A stretch of DNA of 64,000 nucleotides, from contig NZ_CP032419.1 of NCBI RefSeq assembly GCF_003595175.1, forward strand, positions 3,968,001 to 4,032,000, read 5' to 3'. The notes under the pieces were generated by a model, which did no database searches, was not told the origin of the DNA, and saw nothing but the letters and a program-made list of their open reading frames with translations. Position 1 is the stretch's first letter. Each line of letters opens with the position of its first letter. The translations under genes and the position numbers were made by a program. Source of the DNA: Pseudomonas cavernae. Lineage in GTDB: Bacteria > Pseudomonadota > Gammaproteobacteria > Pseudomonadales > Pseudomonadaceae. Below, one piece after another: positions 61,239-64,000 of the stretch.

Positions 61239-62584
61239 CAGTCGAGCGCCTCCACCGCATGGGCGAACAGGCGTCCGCGCTCTTCGAAGTTCTTGAACAT
61301 GTCCAGGCTGGCGCAGGCCGGCGACAACAGCACGGCGTCGCCCGCCTCGGCCAGTTCGGCGCAGCGCGCCACCGCCTCGTCGAGGCTGGACACTCGCACC
61401 AGCGGTGCGGCGTCGCCCAGCGCGGCGGCGATCAGTTCGGCATCGCGGCCGAGCAGCACCACGGCGCGGCAGAATTTCTGCACCGGCGCGCGCAGGGCGG
61501 AGAAATCCGCACCCTTGCCGTCGCCACCGGCGATCAGCACCAGCTTGCCGGCGATATCCGCACCCAGACCGTCGATGGCGGCCAGGGCGGCGCCGACGTT
61601 GGTGGCCTTGGAGTCGTCGTAGTAATTCACGCCATCACGCTCGCGCACCCACTGGCAACGGTGCGCCAGACCGGCGAAGTCCTTCAGCGCCTGCAACATT
61701 GGCGCGAACGGCAGGCCGGCAGCATGGCCGAGCGCCAGCGCGGCCAGGGCGTTGGACTGGTTGTGCGCACCGCGGATTTTCAGCTCGCTCACCGGCAGCA
61801 GCTTGTCGAACTGGAAGGCCAGGTACTTCACGCCCCCTTCTTCGAGCAAGCCAAAGCGCTTGAAGTCGGGCTTGCCAAGGCCGAAGGTCCAGCACGGCAC
61901 GCCGTCGCCGATCAACGGCCGCGATAGGGCGTCGTCACGGTTCACCACCACTTGGCGGGCGCCACGGAAGATCCGGTGTTTGGCCAGGTGATAGGCCGGT
62001 AGGCCGCTGTAACGGTCCATGTGGTCTTCGCTGATGTTCAGGCAGGTAGCCACTTCGGCGTTGAGTTGATCGGTGGTTTCCAGCTGGAAGCTGGACAGCT
62101 CGAGGACATACAGCTCGACGTCGTCGGCCAGCAGATCGAGCGCCGGGGTGCCGAGGTTGCCGCCGACCGCCACGCGCTTTCCGGCCGCCGCGGCCATCTC
62201 GCCGACCAGGGTGGTGACGGTGCTCTTGGCATTGGAGCCGGTGATCGCCACGATCGGCGCGCGGGCATGGCGAGCGAACAGCTCGATGTCGCCGGACAGC
62301 CTGACCCCGCGCGCCGCGGCCTGCTGCAGCGCCGGGGTGGCCAGGGCCAGGCCAGGGCTGACGTACAGCTCGTCGGCACGGCACAGGAAGTCAACATCGA
62401 GCTCGCCGCAACGCACTTCGACCTGCGGGTAGTCGCGCTGCAGGCTGACCAGCTCCGGCGGATTCGCGCGTGTATCGGCCACGGCAAAGCGCACGCCCTG
62501 ACGCGCCAAGAAGCGCACCAGGGACATGCCGCTCTTGCCGAGGCCGACAACGATGCGGAATTGGTCGGAAGCGATCAGGGTCAC
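61238..62584 (-). CDS. murD: UDP-N-acetylmuramoyl-L-alanine-D-glutamate ligase MurD
   Basis: A 448-residue Mur ligase adding D-Glu. RIVVGLGKSGMSLVRFLARQG binds the UDP substrate. ITGSNAKSTVTTLVGEM is the P-loop (the usual GTNGKT replaced by GSNAKS, as in other Pseudomonas MurD). NISEDHMDRY and YYDDSKATNVGAALAAI are further conserved motifs. The start is GTG at 62584. It lies five bases after mraY. Confidence 0.96.
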   Translation of the reverse strand: MTLIASDQFRIVVGLGKSGMSLVRFLARQGVRFAVADTRANPPELVSLQRDYPQVEVRCGELDVDFLCRADELYVSPGLALATPALQQAAARGVRLSGDIELFARHARAPIVAITGSNAKSTVTTLVGEMAAAAGKRVAVGGNLGTPALDLLADDVELYVLELSSFQLETTDQLNAEVATCLNISEDHMDRYSGLPAYHLAKHRIFRGARQVVVNRDDALSRPLIGDGVPCWTFGLGKPDFKRFGLLEEGGVKYLAFQFDKLLPVSELKIRGAHNQSNALAALALGHAAGLPFAPMLQALKDFAGLAHRCQWVRERDGVNYYDDSKATNVGAALAAIDGLGADIAGKLVLIAGGDGKGADFSALRAPVQKFCRAVVLLGRDAELIAAALGDAAPLVRVSSLDEAVARCAELAEAGDAVLLSPACASLDMFKNFEERGRLFAHAVEALD

Positions 62585-62589
62585 GTCTA

Positions 62590-63672
62590 TTACCTCAGTT
62601 TCAGGGTGGCCAGGCCGATCAGCACCAGAATCACGGTGATGATCCAGAAGCGCACGATCACGCGCGGCTCCGGCCAGCCTTTCAGTTCAAAGTGGTGATG
62701 GATCGGCGCCATGCGGAACACGCGCTTGCCGGTCAGCTTGAAGGAGGCGACCTGGATCACCACCGACAGGGTTTCCATGACGAACACGCCGCCCATGATG
62801 AACAGCACGATCTCCTGGCGGACGATCACGGCGATGGTGCCGAGCGCGGCGCCGAGCGCCAGGGCACCGACGTCGCCCATGAACACCTGGGCCGGGTAGG
62901 TGTTGAACCACAGGAAGCCGAGGCCGGCACCGACCAGCGCGGCGCAGAAAATGATCAGCTCGCCGGCGCCCGGCACGTAGGGAATCAGCAGGTACTCGGC
63001 AAATTTGATGTTGCCGGAGAGGTAGCAGAAGATCCCCAGCGCGCCGCCGACCATCACCGTCGGCATGATCGCCAGACCGTCGAGGCCGTCGGTGAGGTTC
63101 ACCGCGTTGCTCGAACCGACGATGACGAAGTAGCTCAGCACCACGAAGCCGATGCCCAGCGGGATGCTCACATCCTTGAGCATCGGCACGATCAGGGTGG
63201 TTTCCACCGGGGTCTGCGCGGTCACGAACAAGAAGATCGCCGCCCCCAGGCCGAACACCGACTGCCAGAAATATTTCCAGCGGCTCGGCAGGCCGCGCGA
63301 GTTCTTCTCGATCACCTTGCGGTAGTCGTCGACCCAGCCGATACCGCCGAACAGCAGGGTGACCAGCAGCACCACCCAGACATAGCGGTTGGACAGGTCG
63401 GCCCACAGCAGGGTGCTGATGGCGATGGCGGAGAGGATCAGCGCGCCGCCCATGGTCGGCGTGCCAGACTTCGACAGATGCGATTGCGGGCCGTCGTTAC
63501 GCACCGCTTGGCCGATCTGGCGGATCTGCAGGGTGCGGATCATCCACGGCCCGAGCCACAGCGACAGCGCCAGGGCGGTCAGCACGCCGAGGATGCCGCG
63601 CAGGGTCAGGTACTGGAAGACCCCGAAGCCCTTGTAGAACTGTTGCAGATACTCCGCCAGCAGCAGCAGCAT
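62590..63672 (-). CDS. mraY: Phospho-N-acetylmuramoyl-pentapeptide transferase MraY
   Basis: A 360-residue integral membrane enzyme with ten helices that makes lipid I on undecaprenyl phosphate. Active-site motifs are [13 protein letters not shown] (Asp pair), [14 protein letters not shown] and [43 protein letters not shown] is the family C terminus. Its ATG follows the murF stop with no gap. Confidence 0.97.
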   Translation of the reverse strand: MLLLLAEYLQQFYKGFGVFQYLTLRGILGVLTALALSLWLGPWMIRTLQIRQIGQAVRNDGPQSHLSKSGTPTMGGALILSAIAISTLLWADLSNRYVWVVLLVTLLFGGIGWVDDYRKVIEKNSRGLPSRWKYFWQSVFGLGAAIFLFVTAQTPVETTLIVPMLKDVSIPLGIGFVVLSYFVIVGSSNAVNLTDGLDGLAIMPTVMVGGALGIFCYLSGNIKFAEYLLIPYVPGAGELIIFCAALVGAGLGFLWFNTYPAQVFMGDVGALALGAALGTIAVIVRQEIVLFIMGGVFVMETLSVVIQVASFKLTGKRVFRMAPIHHHFELKGWPEPRVIVRFWIITVILVLIGLATLKLR

Positions 63673-64000
63673 TTAGTGACTCTCCTCGGCGGTTGCGCGC
63701 CCATCATCGGCAAGCAGTGCAGCGACGACTTTGTCCATCGCCGCGCTGCGCGAACCCTTAATTAGAATGGTGGTGTCGCCTTGTTCGGCGCGAAGCGCTG
63801 CGATCAGGCTGGCTTGATCGGGGAAATGACGGCCATTGGCGCCGAACGCCTTGACCGCATGGGCCATCAACGGACCCACGGCATACAGTGCTGCGACCTT
63901 GCCGAGGGCATAGGCACCGACATCGCGGTGGCCTTGTTCGGCCCACTCGCCCAGCTCACCGATATCACCCAGAACCAGAACGGTGCGCCCGGAAAACGCG
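63673..64000 (-). CDS. murF: MurF ligase, C-terminal part (truncated by the window)
   Basis: The C-terminal 108 residues of UDP-MurNAc-tripeptide-D-Ala-D-Ala ligase; the frame is open to the window edge. LVLGDIGELGEWAEQGHRDVGAYA and the terminal domain DTTILIKGSRSAAMDKVVAAL are typical of MurF. The stop TAA directly abuts mraY. The catalytic P-loop lies outside the window. Confidence 0.93.
   Translation of the reverse strand, partial: AFSGRTVLVLGDIGELGEWAEQGHRDVGAYALGKVAALYAVGPLMAHAVKAFGANGRHFPDQASLIAALRAEQGDTTILIKGSRSAAMDKVVAALLADDGRATAEESH

Overview
The window is a high-GC chromosomal segment of a Pseudomonas species. The gene content and order follow the Pseudomonas core chromosome closely. 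As recalled from P. aeruginosa PAO1, it resembles the stretch from xenB through sodB-bifA, icmP, mexVW, colRS, groESL, ampG, panE, argJ, secA and lpxC to the ftsZ-murF end of the division and cell-wall cluster. Codon use is uniformly GC-rich. I see no rRNA, tRNA, CRISPR array, prophage or complete insertion sequence. The species cannot be fixed from the sequence alone.

Layout. 1-6931: end of an MFS transporter, xenB, a coiled-coil membrane protein, an orphan small gene behind a sigma-54 promoter, two dehydrogenases, and the argP/LysE exporter pair. 7151-12869: sodB, a decayed ammonium transporter that still has nitrogen-type promoter signals, bifA (c-di-GMP phosphodiesterase), and a LemA-GIDE pair. 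13085-18167: a four-gene periplasmic set (imelysin IcmP, di-heme oxidoreductase, second imelysin, DUF1513) behind a candidate Fur box. 18303-24551: a chemoreceptor and a MexVW-like RND efflux pair. 24602-31253: an envelope/LPS modification locus centred on the ColRS two-component system, with matching ColR-box candidates before both outward-facing operons. 31426-39910: groESL with a sigma-32 promoter, fxsA, a HugZ-like protein, an SDR, a DUF481 protein, an alkyltransferase-like protein, ampG and a MscS channel. 40022-48427: yajQ, a response regulator, panE, a histidine kinase, a cobalamin adenosyltransferase, a Nudix-ThiE fusion, a GST and argJ. 48540-64000: secA, a DUF721 protein, lpxC, then ftsZ-ftsA-ftsQ-ddlB-murC-murG-ftsW-murD-mraY-murF, all on the minus strand, mostly overlapping, with murF cut by the window end.

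Repeats. Two families of short palindromic repeats sit between genes. (a) Four elements of about 140-260 bp have terminal inverted repeats and are flanked by CTAA, CTAG or CTGA. Three of them start exactly at a stop codon, and those three share a core palindrome; they look like non-autonomous MITE-type elements. (b) Three palindromes end in GTAGG/CCTAC; in two of them the arms themselves supply the stop codons of neighbouring genes.

Most of the window is well-conserved core genome. The least explained parts are the stop-codon-associated elements, the sigma-54 promoter with a structured leader at 2418-2607, the decayed amt locus, and the ColR-box pair.
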